Positions 24,785 to 32,637 of a stretch of 32,637 bases of DNA are shown piece by piece (position 1 is the stretch's first letter; each line of letters starts with the position of its first letter). The stretch is taken from NCBI GenBank assembly GCA_003171215.1, contig PMYN01000023.1:1-32637 (forward strand), written 5' to 3'. A program made the translations under genes and the position numbers. This DNA is from Gemmatimonadota bacterium (lineage in GTDB: Bacteria; Gemmatimonadota; Gemmatimonadetes; Gemmatimonadales; Gemmatimonadaceae). The notes below the pieces were generated by a model that saw only the letters and a list, made by a program, of their open reading frames with translations, was not told where the DNA came from and made no database searches.

Positions 24785-27700
24785 ATGTCTCACCGAGCGA
24801 GTATGCTCCGCTTGGCCCAGTTGGTTGCCGTCCTGCTTTTGGTGCTTCCGTCTCGCGCGCTGTTTGCGCAGACCGGCACCATTACTGGAAAGGTGACTGA
24901 CGCGGCCTCCAGCCAAGCCATCGCCGATGCCCGCGTGGTCGTACGCGGAACCACCCTCGAGGCGCTGACGAACCGTGACGGCGAGTTCCGCCTCGTCAAT
25001 GTTCGCGCCGGCTCCACGGTGGTCGGCGTCTTCCGCCTTGGATACAAGGCCACAACCGACACGGTGCGCGTCACTGCGGGTCAGACCACGACCATGACTG
25101 TGCAAATGGCGGCGTCGACCGTCAACCTGTCGCAGATCGTCGTAACGGGTACCGCCGGCAACCAGGAACGAAAGGCGCAGGCCGCCGTCGTCGCCTCGGT
25201 TTCGGCTGCGGACATCATCGCGTCCGCGCCGGTCAGCAACGTGGCCGGCACGCTCCAGTCGCAGGTTCCGGGCATCGCGCTGAGCGCACAGTCAGGCACG
25301 GTGGGTTCCGCCACCACGATCCGCATCCGCGGTGCGTCGTCGATCAACCTGTCGAACGACCCACTGCTGTTCGTCGACGGTATCCGGATCAACGAAGGCC
25401 AGATTGCCAGCGGCCAGAGCGGTCAGGTGTACGACCGCCTCAACGACATCAATCCGGATGACATCGAGAGCATCGAAGTCGTGAAGGGACCGGCGGCGGC
25501 AACGCTGTACGGTGCCGATGCCAGCGCCGGCGTGATCCAGATCATCACCAAGAAGGGGCACGCCGGTACGACCAGCTTCACGCAGTCGCTTCGTATCGAA
25601 GGCGGCAACCTGGTGAACAAGTGGACCCCGCCCGACAACTACGGTCTCTGCACGGCTGCGACGGTCGCCTCGACGAGCACCAATCCGCTCTGCGTGGGTC
25701 AGGCCGTCGGCACGCTGGTGCACGACAACCCGCTGCTCCGCGTGGGCGCATTTCGGAACGGCGGCTCCAGCGTCATCGACTATGGCGCGCGCGGCGGCGG
25801 ACAGAACTACGGCTACAATCTCAGCTACGGCCAGGACAAGGAAAATGGCGTCCTGCCGAACAACAATTACAACCGCTACAGCGTCCGTTCGAACTTCAAC
25901 TACGTTCCGAATTCGACGCTCACGATCGATGCCGGTCTCGGCCTGACGCAAAGCGATGCGAAGCTGCCGGACAACGACAACAACACGCTGGGCTGGCTGG
26001 GCGGCGGGCTCCTCGGTAGCCCGACAAACCGCACCACTGCTCCTGGGGCGCAGTACGACGGCTGGTACGGCTTCAACCGTCATTACAACGCGATCAACTC
26101 GATCGATCACGACCTGCTCACGCACCGTGTCATCACGAACCTGACGGCGAACTACCTGCCGAAGCCCTGGTTCTCGAACCGCTTCACGGTCGGCATGGAC
26201 TTCGTGCAGGACCAGCAGACCTCGGCTTTCCTGAAGAACGACAGCACCTGGTACGGCGGTTTGACGGACGGCGGGAGTAACGCGCAGATCGAGCGCACCG
26301 CCGAGCGCTACACGTTCGACTACCTCGGCAACATGAGGAAGGAGTGGGGCAGCTCCTGGGAAACAAATCTCTCGTTCGGACTACAGGTGATTTCGACGCG
26401 CAACACCAGCCTGAACGCGACCGGCATTGGCTTCATCACGAACGCCAACAACAGCGTGAGCTCGGCGTCGACGATCACCGGCGGCGGCAGCTACACCGAG
26501 CAGCGCCAGTTCGGGTACCTCGGCCAGCTGCAGATCGGAAACGAGAACAAGCGATTCCTCCAGCTCGGTCTTCGTATCGACAAGAACTCCTCGTTCGGTG
26601 GGGAAGCTCCGGCATTCGTCCTGCCGAAGATTGGCGGCAGCTGGGCGATCTCGGAAGAAAAGTTCTTCGATAAGTTCGCGAAGTACGTCAATACGCTCCG
26701 CCTGCGCGCCGCATGGGGCACCACGGGCCGTTCGCCCACCCCTGGCGCCGCACTCACGACCCTGTCGGCCCAGCCGTATTACATCGGCACCACGGAAAAC
26801 GCCGGCGCCGTTCTCGGCAACCCCGGCAACGGGAACCTGAAGCCGGAAAGAGGCGTGGAGTTTGAGGCCGGCCTCGACGCCGGATTCTTCAAGAACCGCG
26901 TCTCGGCCGAACTCACCTACTTCAACAAGGTCACGAACGACCTGATCCTCGCGGAGCCGATTCCGCCGTCGCTCGGCTACGCTTCGTTCCCGCTCGCCAA
27001 CATCGGTTCCGTGGTGAACAGCGGGATTGAACTCGCGCTGAACATCGCGGCGGTCGACCAGCGCAACGTCCGGTGGGACATCCGCGCCGGTGTGAACACG
27101 CTCCACAACGAGCTCACGAGCCTTGGCGGCCTCGCGCCGTTCGCGCTCGGCGCCGCGGGCCGCACACTCGTCGGCCAGCAGCTGGGAGTGTACGTCTCGA
27201 AGAAGATTCAGTCGATCGACGTCGCCAACAAGAAGGTGATCGTCGCCGATACGCTCACGCCGATGGGCAACCTGTTCCCGACGCTCGAGTGGAACCTCAC
27301 CAATACGATCACAGTCGCCAAGAATTGGCGTTTCTCGGCACTGCTCGACGCGAAGAAGAACTTCCTGGTGGAGAACTACACGGCGTACTTCCGTGAAACG
27401 CAGCTCGTCCGCTCGAATCTCCGCCTCGATACGCTGGCGCTTTCACCCTACGAGCGCCTGCGCCGATTCGGCGATCTCACGCCGGGCCATCCGGCGTTCG
27501 TAACCATCACGGGCAAGCCCGAGACGGTCAGCAACGTGATCGACGCGTACCTCGAGCCGGGCGATTTCGTGAAGCTGCGCGAGCTCTCGGCCACGTACAC
27601 GCTGCCTGGGTCACTGCTCCACGGTTTCGGACAGACCGTGCAGAGTGCATCCGTGACGCTGGCGATGCAGAACATCAAGGTCTGGACGAAATACTCCGGC

Positions 27701-27805
27701 GCTGATCCGGAACTCAACGCACAGGCCGGCGCCTTCTCGCGCCAGGATTTCCTGACTCTTCCCAACGCGCAGAAGACCGTTCTTCGCGTCAACCTCACCT
27801 TCTGA
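24785..27805 (+). CDS. SusC/RagA-type TonB-dependent outer-membrane transporter
   Basis: 1006 aa. The ATG at 24785 has AGGAG 6 nt upstream and opens a signal peptide (about 1-29, ending ALFAQ). An in-frame ATG at 24629 would precede the promoter and is rejected. The order is typical: carboxypeptidase-regulatory domain (GTITGKVTDAASSQAIADA), plug domain (about 120-260, with VAGTLQSQVPGIALS, TIRIRGASSINLSNDPLLFVDG, SIEVVKGPAAATLYGADA and GVIQIITKKG), then a 22-strand barrel ending in VLRVNLTF with the terminal Phe needed for Bam-dependent insertion. It forms a transport complex with the SusD-like lipoprotein encoded 8 nt downstream. Substrate (glycan, peptide or other) cannot be read from the sequence. 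Confidence 0.94.
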   Translation: MSHRASMLRLAQLVAVLLLVLPSRALFAQTGTITGKVTDAASSQAIADARVVVRGTTLEALTNRDGEFRLVNVRAGSTVVGVFRLGYKATTDTVRVTAGQTTTMTVQMAASTVNLSQIVVTGTAGNQERKAQAAVVASVSAADIIASAPVSNVAGTLQSQVPGIALSAQSGTVGSATTIRIRGASSINLSNDPLLFVDGIRINEGQIASGQSGQVYDRLNDINPDDIESIEVVKGPAAATLYGADASAGVIQIITKKGHAGTTSFTQSLRIEGGNLVNKWTPPDNYGLCTAATVASTSTNPLCVGQAVGTLVHDNPLLRVGAFRNGGSSVIDYGARGGGQNYGYNLSYGQDKENGVLPNNNYNRYSVRSNFNYVPNSTLTIDAGLGLTQSDAKLPDNDNNTLGWLGGGLLGSPTNRTTAPGAQYDGWYGFNRHYNAINSIDHDLLTHRVITNLTANYLPKPWFSNRFTVGMDFVQDQQTSAFLKNDSTWYGGLTDGGSNAQIERTAERYTFDYLGNMRKEWGSSWETNLSFGLQVISTRNTSLNATGIGFITNANNSVSSASTITGGGSYTEQRQFGYLGQLQIGNENKRFLQLGLRIDKNSSFGGEAPAFVLPKIGGSWAISEEKFFDKFAKYVNTLRLRAAWGTTGRSPTPGAALTTLSAQPYYIGTTENAGAVLGNPGNGNLKPERGVEFEAGLDAGFFKNRVSAELTYFNKVTNDLILAEPIPPSLGYASFPLANIGSVVNSGIELALNIAAVDQRNVRWDIRAGVNTLHNELTSLGGLAPFALGAAGRTLVGQQLGVYVSKKIQSIDVANKKVIVADTLTPMGNLFPTLEWNLTNTITVAKNWRFSALLDAKKNFLVENYTAYFRETQLVRSNLRLDTLALSPYERLRRFGDLTPGHPAFVTITGKPETVSNVIDAYLEPGDFVKLRELSATYTLPGSLLHGFGQTVQSASVTLAMQNIKVWTKYSGADPELNAQAGAFSRQDFLTLPNAQKTVLRVNLTF

Positions 27806-27813
27806 GCCGCGAG

Positions 27814-29082
27814 ATGATCATGATCAATACGATCCAACGCGCGGTGACGCGCACCATCGCAGTCTCGGTGCTGATGTGCGGCGCCGCGGCCTGCTCCAAC
27901 AAGTTCGTCGACGTGACGAACCCGAACGTGATCGTCGCATCGACGGTCGATACGACGTCCTCATCGACAGTGACGCTGCTCGCCAACTCCGCGCAGCAGA
28001 ACTTCGCGGCGGCCTATGGCTGGCTGGCGGTGTACAGCTCCTGGTTCTCGGGCGAAGCCGATGTCGCCGACACCTTCCCGACCCGAAATGAATTCGGGTT
28101 CAGGCAGATCGCGGACGTGAACGGCTCGCTCCTGTCCGACGTCTGGACGCCGATCCAGCTCGCGGCGCAATCCACGAAGCAACTGGTCGATCTCGCCCTT
28201 CCGAACCCGACCACGAACATCAACCTCGCCCGCGCGGCGACGTTCCGGGGCTATGCAGTCCTTCACATGGCCACCGACTTCTGCAACGGGGACCTCTCAG
28301 CGGGCCCGAAACTGACGACGGCGCAGATGCTCGATACGGCGACGTACTGGTTCAACGTGGGCAGGACGGTCGGCCTGGCGAACGCCACGGCGGATGGGAT
28401 CAACCTGGCCAACGCGTCGACCGTCGGCACGGCGCGTGCCCGGCTCCAGCGAGGCGACAACGCGGGTGCGCTGGCGGCCGCGGCACTCGTGCCGGCCGGG
28501 TTCGTCTACAACATGGTCTACTTTGCGGACCTGAACAACTCGAACCGCATGTACAACAGGGTCTATCAATACACGTTCGACCGCAGCGCGGTCAGCGTCG
28601 CGGCGGGCTATCAAACGGGCGATCCGCGCGTGCCGTTCTTCACGCCGGCGCAGACTTCAATTCGGGGGCAGGACGCCCTGCCGAACGGGTTCTTCCCGCA
28701 GAATAAGTTCACGGGCTATGCGTCATCGATGCGTCTCGCCTCGCGCCTCGAGGCGGACTACATCGCCGCCGAGGCCTCGGCCAGCTCCGCGCAGGAGCTG
28801 ACGCTGATCGCGGCGCGCCGCACGGCGAACAACCAGCCGGCGTACGCGGGCGCGACCGACGCGGCGAGCGTGCTGACCGAACTCATGTACCAGAAGAGCC
28901 TCGATTTCTATCTGGAAGATCGCAAGCTGGCCGACTACCGCCGCAATCCGGCGGCGACGCTGAACATCAAGGCTGCCGGCGCAGTGTATTACAAGCCCGG
29001 CTACGCGAACGTCGGCACGCAGACGTGCTTTCCGGTTCCTTACCAGGAATACAGCACCAACACGAACTACGGCGCACCGTAA
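27814..29082 (+). CDS. SusD/RagB-like surface lipoprotein
   Basis: 422 aa. A lipoprotein signal leads to Cys27 (CGAAACSNKFVDVTNP); the start is ATG 27814 or ATG 27820. The NPN stretch after the lipid anchor and the helical repeats (AARATFRGYAVLHMATDFCNG, ARARLQRGDNAGALAAAALVP, then RLEADYIAAEASA) fit a SusD-like TPR fold. It is somewhat shorter than many Bacteroidetes members. The C-terminal part SLDFYLEDRKLADYRR is the usual SusD ending motif region. It likely acts as the lid that delivers ligand to the SusC partner. A hairpin terminator follows at 29105-29138. Confidence 0.9.
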   Translation: MIMINTIQRAVTRTIAVSVLMCGAAACSNKFVDVTNPNVIVASTVDTTSSSTVTLLANSAQQNFAAAYGWLAVYSSWFSGEADVADTFPTRNEFGFRQIADVNGSLLSDVWTPIQLAAQSTKQLVDLALPNPTTNINLARAATFRGYAVLHMATDFCNGDLSAGPKLTTAQMLDTATYWFNVGRTVGLANATADGINLANASTVGTARARLQRGDNAGALAAAALVPAGFVYNMVYFADLNNSNRMYNRVYQYTFDRSAVSVAAGYQTGDPRVPFFTPAQTSIRGQDALPNGFFPQNKFTGYASSMRLASRLEADYIAAEASASSAQELTLIAARRTANNQPAYAGATDAASVLTELMYQKSLDFYLEDRKLADYRRNPAATLNIKAAGAVYYKPGYANVGTQTCFPVPYQEYSTNTNYGAP

Positions 29083-29104
29083 GCCTTGGTGAAGATTTCG
29101 TAGG

Positions 29105-29138
29105 CGACGGGCGCAGGAGATCTCTCCTGCGCCCGTCG
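29105..29138 (+). terminator. Hairpin terminator after the SusC/SusD pair
   Basis: CGACGGGCGCAGGAGA (29105-29120) and TCTCCTGCGCCCGTCG (29123-29138) are perfect complements, giving a very stable stem 22 nt after the SusD-like stop. The following T-stretch is short (TCGTTTCGG), so termination may be only partly intrinsic. Confidence 0.7.
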
Positions 29139-29227
29139 TCGTTTCGGCGCCGGGTCGTAGCGTGCCCTCTTGTAGCACTGCGGTGCGGCACCGATGTTTG
29201 AAACGTGAAGGGCCACTGGAGATGCCG

Positions 29228-30286
29228 ATGAAGTCGTTGAGTCGATTGGCGATCGCCACATTCTGTGTGGCCGCACTGGGCGTGGCCGCCGCGTCGCGGG
29301 CCGGCGCCCAGCAGCCCGCGGTCGCGATTCCGCCGCTCAGGGGGCACGTCCAGTCGCCGGAAGGCCGCCCGCTCGCCGACGCAGAGGTGAAGGTGGAAGG
29401 CGTCAAGGGGAGCGCGCGCAGCGATGTACAGGGTCTGTTCTCGCTGCCCAACGTTCCGAAAGGGATCCAGACGATCAGCGTCCGGCGCATCGGCTACCTG
29501 CCGGCGGTCGCGATCATCGACGTCTTGCCGGCCAACGACTCGCTGATCGTGATACTGGTGCCGATGCACACCGTGCTCGACACGGTGAAGGTGGTAGCAG
29601 AGATGAACGTGCTCGCGGGCATCGTCGTGGATGAAAACAATCACCCGATTCCCGGCGCGTCGGTCGACCTGATCGGCAATCGCCGCGGCTCCGCGACCAC
29701 CGGGGCCGACGGCTGGTTCACCTTCACCTCCGTGCGCAACGGTCCGACCATCCTCCACGTCGTGAAGTCGGGTTACGTCGGTACGATGCAAAGTGTGCAA
29801 CTGACCGACTGGCGCGGCGTCGTCGTCCACCTGTCGTTGATCGACACGACGCTCTCCAAGGCCAAGCAGGAGATCCTCTCCGGCACCGGGAACTCGGCGA
29901 CGTTCATCTGGCACGAAACGCAGACGCGGCTGGCCCAGCGCTACATGAACGCGGTCGTCGTCACGCGCGAAGAACTCGCGCCGCTCAGCGACCTCACCCT
30001 CGGCGAGGCGATCCGGCGTGCGCCCAGCGCCTCCAGCCTCTCGAGCGACCTGCAGGTAATCAACAACACCGTCTGCATACTGTTGAATGGCAACCGGGCG
30101 GTCGGCCAACAATCGCTCGACGTGTACGACACCGACGACGTCGAGTTCGTGGAGCTGTATCCGCCGGGCGCGGAGCCATCCGGATCGGTGGCGGCGTACC
30201 TGCGGTTCGCCACCTGCCCGACGACGCGCACCCGGGCCAACGGCAAGACCGGCATCTACTACGCCGTGATCTGGTTCAGGAACTGA
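29228..30286 (+). CDS. Exported protein with two carboxypeptidase-regulatory-like domains and a plug-like end, no barrel
   Basis: 352 aa. The ATG at 29228 has GGAG 6 nt upstream and opens a signal peptide (MKSLSRLAIATFCVAALGVAAASRAGAQ); ATG 29222 is an alternative. Two regulatory-like beta-sandwich domains follow: LRGHVQSPEGRPLADAEVKV to about 115, then LAGIVVDENNHPIPGASVDL to about 210. The C-terminal part (about 255-352, TLGEAIRRAPSASSL, CILLNGNRAVG, DVEFVELYPPGAEPSG, ending YYAVIWFRN) resembles the plug region of TonB-dependent receptors. The protein ends there, so no barrel is encoded. Two Cys (about 289 and 329) may pair. Role unknown; it may serve the upstream SusC/SusD complex or act alone. 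Confidence 0.78.
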   Translation: MKSLSRLAIATFCVAALGVAAASRAGAQQPAVAIPPLRGHVQSPEGRPLADAEVKVEGVKGSARSDVQGLFSLPNVPKGIQTISVRRIGYLPAVAIIDVLPANDSLIVILVPMHTVLDTVKVVAEMNVLAGIVVDENNHPIPGASVDLIGNRRGSATTGADGWFTFTSVRNGPTILHVVKSGYVGTMQSVQLTDWRGVVVHLSLIDTTLSKAKQEILSGTGNSATFIWHETQTRLAQRYMNAVVVTREELAPLSDLTLGEAIRRAPSASSLSSDLQVINNTVCILLNGNRAVGQQSLDVYDTDDVEFVELYPPGAEPSGSVAAYLRFATCPTTRTRANGKTGIYYAVIWFRN

Positions 30287-30319
30287 GCCGCGGACCTCCT
30301 CTCACTCAGGATTCACCGG

Positions 30320-31513
30320 ATGTCTCCCACTCGCCGCACCTTCATCAAGTCGGTCACCGCCGCCGGTGGCGCCATCGGTCTGGCCGGTCTTCCCACGCTT
30401 GCGTTCGGAGCGACGCCGACTACCGAGCCGAAGTCGCCGGCCAAGCGCGCCGGGCGCGCCCCCGCCGCGCTCGACATCCTCATCCTCGGCGGCACCGGTT
30501 TCACCGGACCGGAGCAAGTCGAATACGCCACCGCGCGCGGGCATCGCGTGACGCTGTTCAATCGCAACAAGACGCGTCCCGACTTCTTCAAGGGACGCGT
30601 GGAACAGCTCATCGGCGATTTGAACGGCGACGTCGCCGCGCTTGCCGGGCGCTCGTTCGACGTCGTCATCGACAACCCGACGACGCTCCCCGCCTGGGTG
30701 CGGAACGCCGCGCAGCAGCTCGCCGGGCACACGAAGCACTACATGTTCATCTCGACTCTGTCGGTGTACGCGGACAACAGCCACCCCGGCGCCGACGAGA
30801 CAGACGGGCTCACGCCGCTCCCCGCCGGGCTCGACGCCTATGCCGTCTCGCCCGAGGACGCGCGCAAATACTATGGCGCGCTGAAGACGCAGTCCGAGAA
30901 GGAAGTCGAAACGCAGTATCCGGGGATCAACACGATCATCCGCCCCGGACTGATCGTCGGGCCGCTCGACAAGTCGGATCGCTTCACGTACTGGCCCGTG
31001 CGGATCGACAAGGGCGGCGAGGTGCTCTCTCCGGGAACTCCTGCGGATCCGGTGCAGTTCATCGACTCGCGCGACCTCGCAGAGTGGATGATCCGGATGG
31101 CGGAAGGGCGCGTCTTCGGCACCTACAACGCGACGGGTCCGGCAAAGCCGTTCACGATCGGCGAAATGCTCAACGGAATCCGGGCGGTGACGAATCCAAG
31201 CGCGCAGTTCACGTTCGTGCCCGCGGACTTCCTCAAGGCCCACGGCGTCAACGGCTGGAGGCACATGCCCGTGTGGATGCCGCCCATGGGTGCCACCGCT
31301 GGATTCTGCCAGCGGAACACGGCGAAGGCACTCGCGAAGGGGCTTACCTTCCGCCCGCTCGGCGTAACGGCGAAGGACACGCTCGACTGGCACAAGACGC
31401 GGACGCCGGAAGAGCGGAAGGCGATGGATGACGGTGCGATCGCGGGGATCCCGGCGTCGAAAGAGACCGAGGTGCTCGCTGCGTGGCATGCGCAGCAGAA
31501 GAACGGCTCCTGA
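30320..31513 (+). CDS. Tat-exported NAD-dependent epimerase/dehydratase-like (extended SDR) protein
   Basis: 397 aa. The N-terminus has a twin-arginine signal (TRRTFIKS at 4-11, then hydrophobic AAGGAIGLAGLPTLAFG). The mature part begins with a Rossmann fold: ILGGTGFTG (about 55-63) for the dinucleotide, SVY near 148-150, and the catalytic pair Tyr185-x3-Lys189 in YYGALK. These residues fit an active extended SDR. Tat export would carry the folded protein with bound cofactor across the membrane. The substrate is unknown; sugar nucleotides are typical for the family but improbable outside the cytoplasm. Start ATG 30320 has CAGGA 8 nt upstream. The next gene starts 38 nt after its stop. Confidence 0.87.
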   Translation: MSPTRRTFIKSVTAAGGAIGLAGLPTLAFGATPTTEPKSPAKRAGRAPAALDILILGGTGFTGPEQVEYATARGHRVTLFNRNKTRPDFFKGRVEQLIGDLNGDVAALAGRSFDVVIDNPTTLPAWVRNAAQQLAGHTKHYMFISTLSVYADNSHPGADETDGLTPLPAGLDAYAVSPEDARKYYGALKTQSEKEVETQYPGINTIIRPGLIVGPLDKSDRFTYWPVRIDKGGEVLSPGTPADPVQFIDSRDLAEWMIRMAEGRVFGTYNATGPAKPFTIGEMLNGIRAVTNPSAQFTFVPADFLKAHGVNGWRHMPVWMPPMGATAGFCQRNTAKALAKGLTFRPLGVTAKDTLDWHKTRTPEERKAMDDGAIAGIPASKETEVLAAWHAQQKNGS

Positions 31514-31551
31514 ACCAGCCGGCTGAACGGACGCGCGCGGAGCACGGCGCG

Positions 31552-32637
31552 GTGCATTCCCTGCTCCGCCGCGTCGTGGACGTCGAACCGCATGAAGTGC
31601 GCGCGATGCTTGCGTCGGCGGTGTTTTTCTTCTGTGCACTGGCGAGCTGGTTCGTGCTGCGCCCGCTGCGCGACGCCGTCGCGGCCGGCACGACGCCGAC
31701 GCAGCTCAGCTGGCTGTTCGTCGGCACGCTGACCACGACGCTCGTCGCGAATCCGCTGTTCTGGGCGCTCGTCGTGCGCTTTCCACCGCGCAAGTTCATT
31801 CCCTACGCCTATCAGGCGATCGTCGCGAGCCTGCTCGTGTTCTACGTGCTCCTCCGCCTCGGCCGCGGACACGACGGCGGCGCGCTCGACGTCTGGACCG
31901 GCCGCGCGTTCTTCGTGTGGACGAGCATGTTCACCCTCTTCGTGACGTCGCTGTTCTGGTGCTTCATGGCGGATGTCTTCCGGAGCGAGCAGGCCAAGCG
32001 GCTGTTCGGGTTCATCGGCGTCGGCGGAACGCTCGGGTCCGTGGCCGGGAGCGCGGCGACCGCCGTGCTCGCGAAGAGCATCGGCGACGTGAACCTGCTG
32101 CTCGTGAGTTGCGTGCTGCTCGAGCTCGCGGTGGTCGCGGTGGCGCGCTTCCCGCTGCCCGGGACCGCACCCGAGCGCGCGGGGGACCCCGATCGCCGGG
32201 CGCAGTTGTCGCAGGTGGCGCAGCTTCAGGGGCGCGCGGTCGGCGGTAATCTGTGGGCCGGCTTCACGCACACCGTCAAGTCGCCGTACCTGCTCGGGAT
32301 CGCGGTCTTCCTCGTGCTCTTCACGATCGGATCGACCTTCCTGTACTTCGAGCAGTCGTCGATCGTCGGCGCCACGTTCACCGACCGCGCGACGCGCACG
32401 GCGGTGCTCGCACGGGTCGAGTTGCTCGTGCAGGTGCTGACGGTGCTCACACAGATTTTCCTCACCGGACGGATCATCCGCTGGTTCGGCCTCGTGTCGG
32501 CGCTCGCCTTTCTTCCCGTTGTATCGATGCTCGGTTTCGGTGCACTGGCGAGCGTTCCCGTGTTCGGCGCGCTCGCGGCGTTCGTGGTGCTGCGCCGGGC
32601 CGGGAACTTCGCCCTGACGAACCCGGGAATGGAAGTG
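31552..32637 (+). CDS. NTP/NDP-exchange-type (ATP:ADP antiporter-like) membrane carrier, 3' end cut off
   Basis: 362 codons are present and the frame stays open to the window edge. Start GTG 31552 has GGAG 9 nt upstream; the frame is also open upstream into the preceding gene. Membrane segments include LASAVFFFCALASWFVL, QLSWLFVGTLTTTLVAN, FIPYAYQAIVASLLVFYVLL and YLLGIAVFLVLFTIGSTFLYF. LRPLRDAVA after the first segment and the stretch FWCFMADVFRSEQAKRLFGF followed by a Gly-rich GVGGTLGSVAG are hallmarks of the TLC-type/MFS-like carriers. Founding members in intracellular parasites exchange ATP for ADP; free-living homologs have uncertain substrates. Confidence 0.85.
   Translation, partial: MHSLLRRVVDVEPHEVRAMLASAVFFFCALASWFVLRPLRDAVAAGTTPTQLSWLFVGTLTTTLVANPLFWALVVRFPPRKFIPYAYQAIVASLLVFYVLLRLGRGHDGGALDVWTGRAFFVWTSMFTLFVTSLFWCFMADVFRSEQAKRLFGFIGVGGTLGSVAGSAATAVLAKSIGDVNLLLVSCVLLELAVVAVARFPLPGTAPERAGDPDRRAQLSQVAQLQGRAVGGNLWAGFTHTVKSPYLLGIAVFLVLFTIGSTFLYFEQSSIVGATFTDRATRTAVLARVELLVQVLTVLTQIFLTGRIIRWFGLVSALAFLPVVSMLGFGALASVPVFGALAAFVVLRRAGNFALTNPGMEV

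Overview
The window is GC-rich, densely coded bacterial DNA. It looks like a member of Gemmatimonadota, or possibly Acidobacteriota. This rests on the gene mix: orphan duplicated ADOP-type permeases, SusC/SusD-like pairs outside Bacteroidetes, VPS10-like propeller proteins with Gly/Ala-rich stretches, M1 peptidases, and a free-living NTP/NDP-exchange-type carrier. No rRNA or marker gene is present, so the phylum is an inference. I see no prophage, transposase or CRISPR array.

Layout. 1-47: 5' part of a tRNA-Gly(CCC), minus strand, cut by the left edge. 96-3547 (minus): two tandem exported M1 metallopeptidases. 3707-8632 (plus): two tandem ADOP permeases preceded by a palindromic operator. 8965-10224 (minus): an Nramp-like transporter with unusual metal-site motifs. 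10462-14707 (plus): a tightly coupled five-gene operon made of a YtrA-type GntR repressor, an ABC ATPase, a permease and two exported proteins that look like degenerate gluzincins. 15041-20873 (plus): a complete tripartite RND efflux operon (adaptor, pump, outer-membrane channel). 21010-24450 (minus): a large VPS10/BNR propeller protein, divergent from a SusC/SusD-like pair (24785-29082). Then follow a carboxypeptidase-regulatory/plug-only protein (29228-30286), a Tat-exported SDR-type protein (30320-31513) and the start of an NTP/NDP-exchange-type carrier cut by the right edge.

Two signals stand out. First, the same promoter/operator module (TTGAC, 18 nt, CACTGTATCG-N5-CCGATACACCA) lies before both the ADOP pair (3646-3691) and the gntR operon (10405-10450), with identical spacing. 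This suggests that the small GntR regulator controls both ABC-type loci, and perhaps the divergent M1 peptidases. The module would then pair membrane transport with intact and degenerate M1-like proteins. Second, intergenic regions carry long imperfect inverted repeats built from degenerate 7-nt units (8685-8908, 14751-14910, 20880-21006). A directly repeated heptamer tract (16161-16222) sits inside the 5' end of the RND pump gene, where a change in copy number would shift the frame.

All functions come from motif reading by eye. No database search was made.
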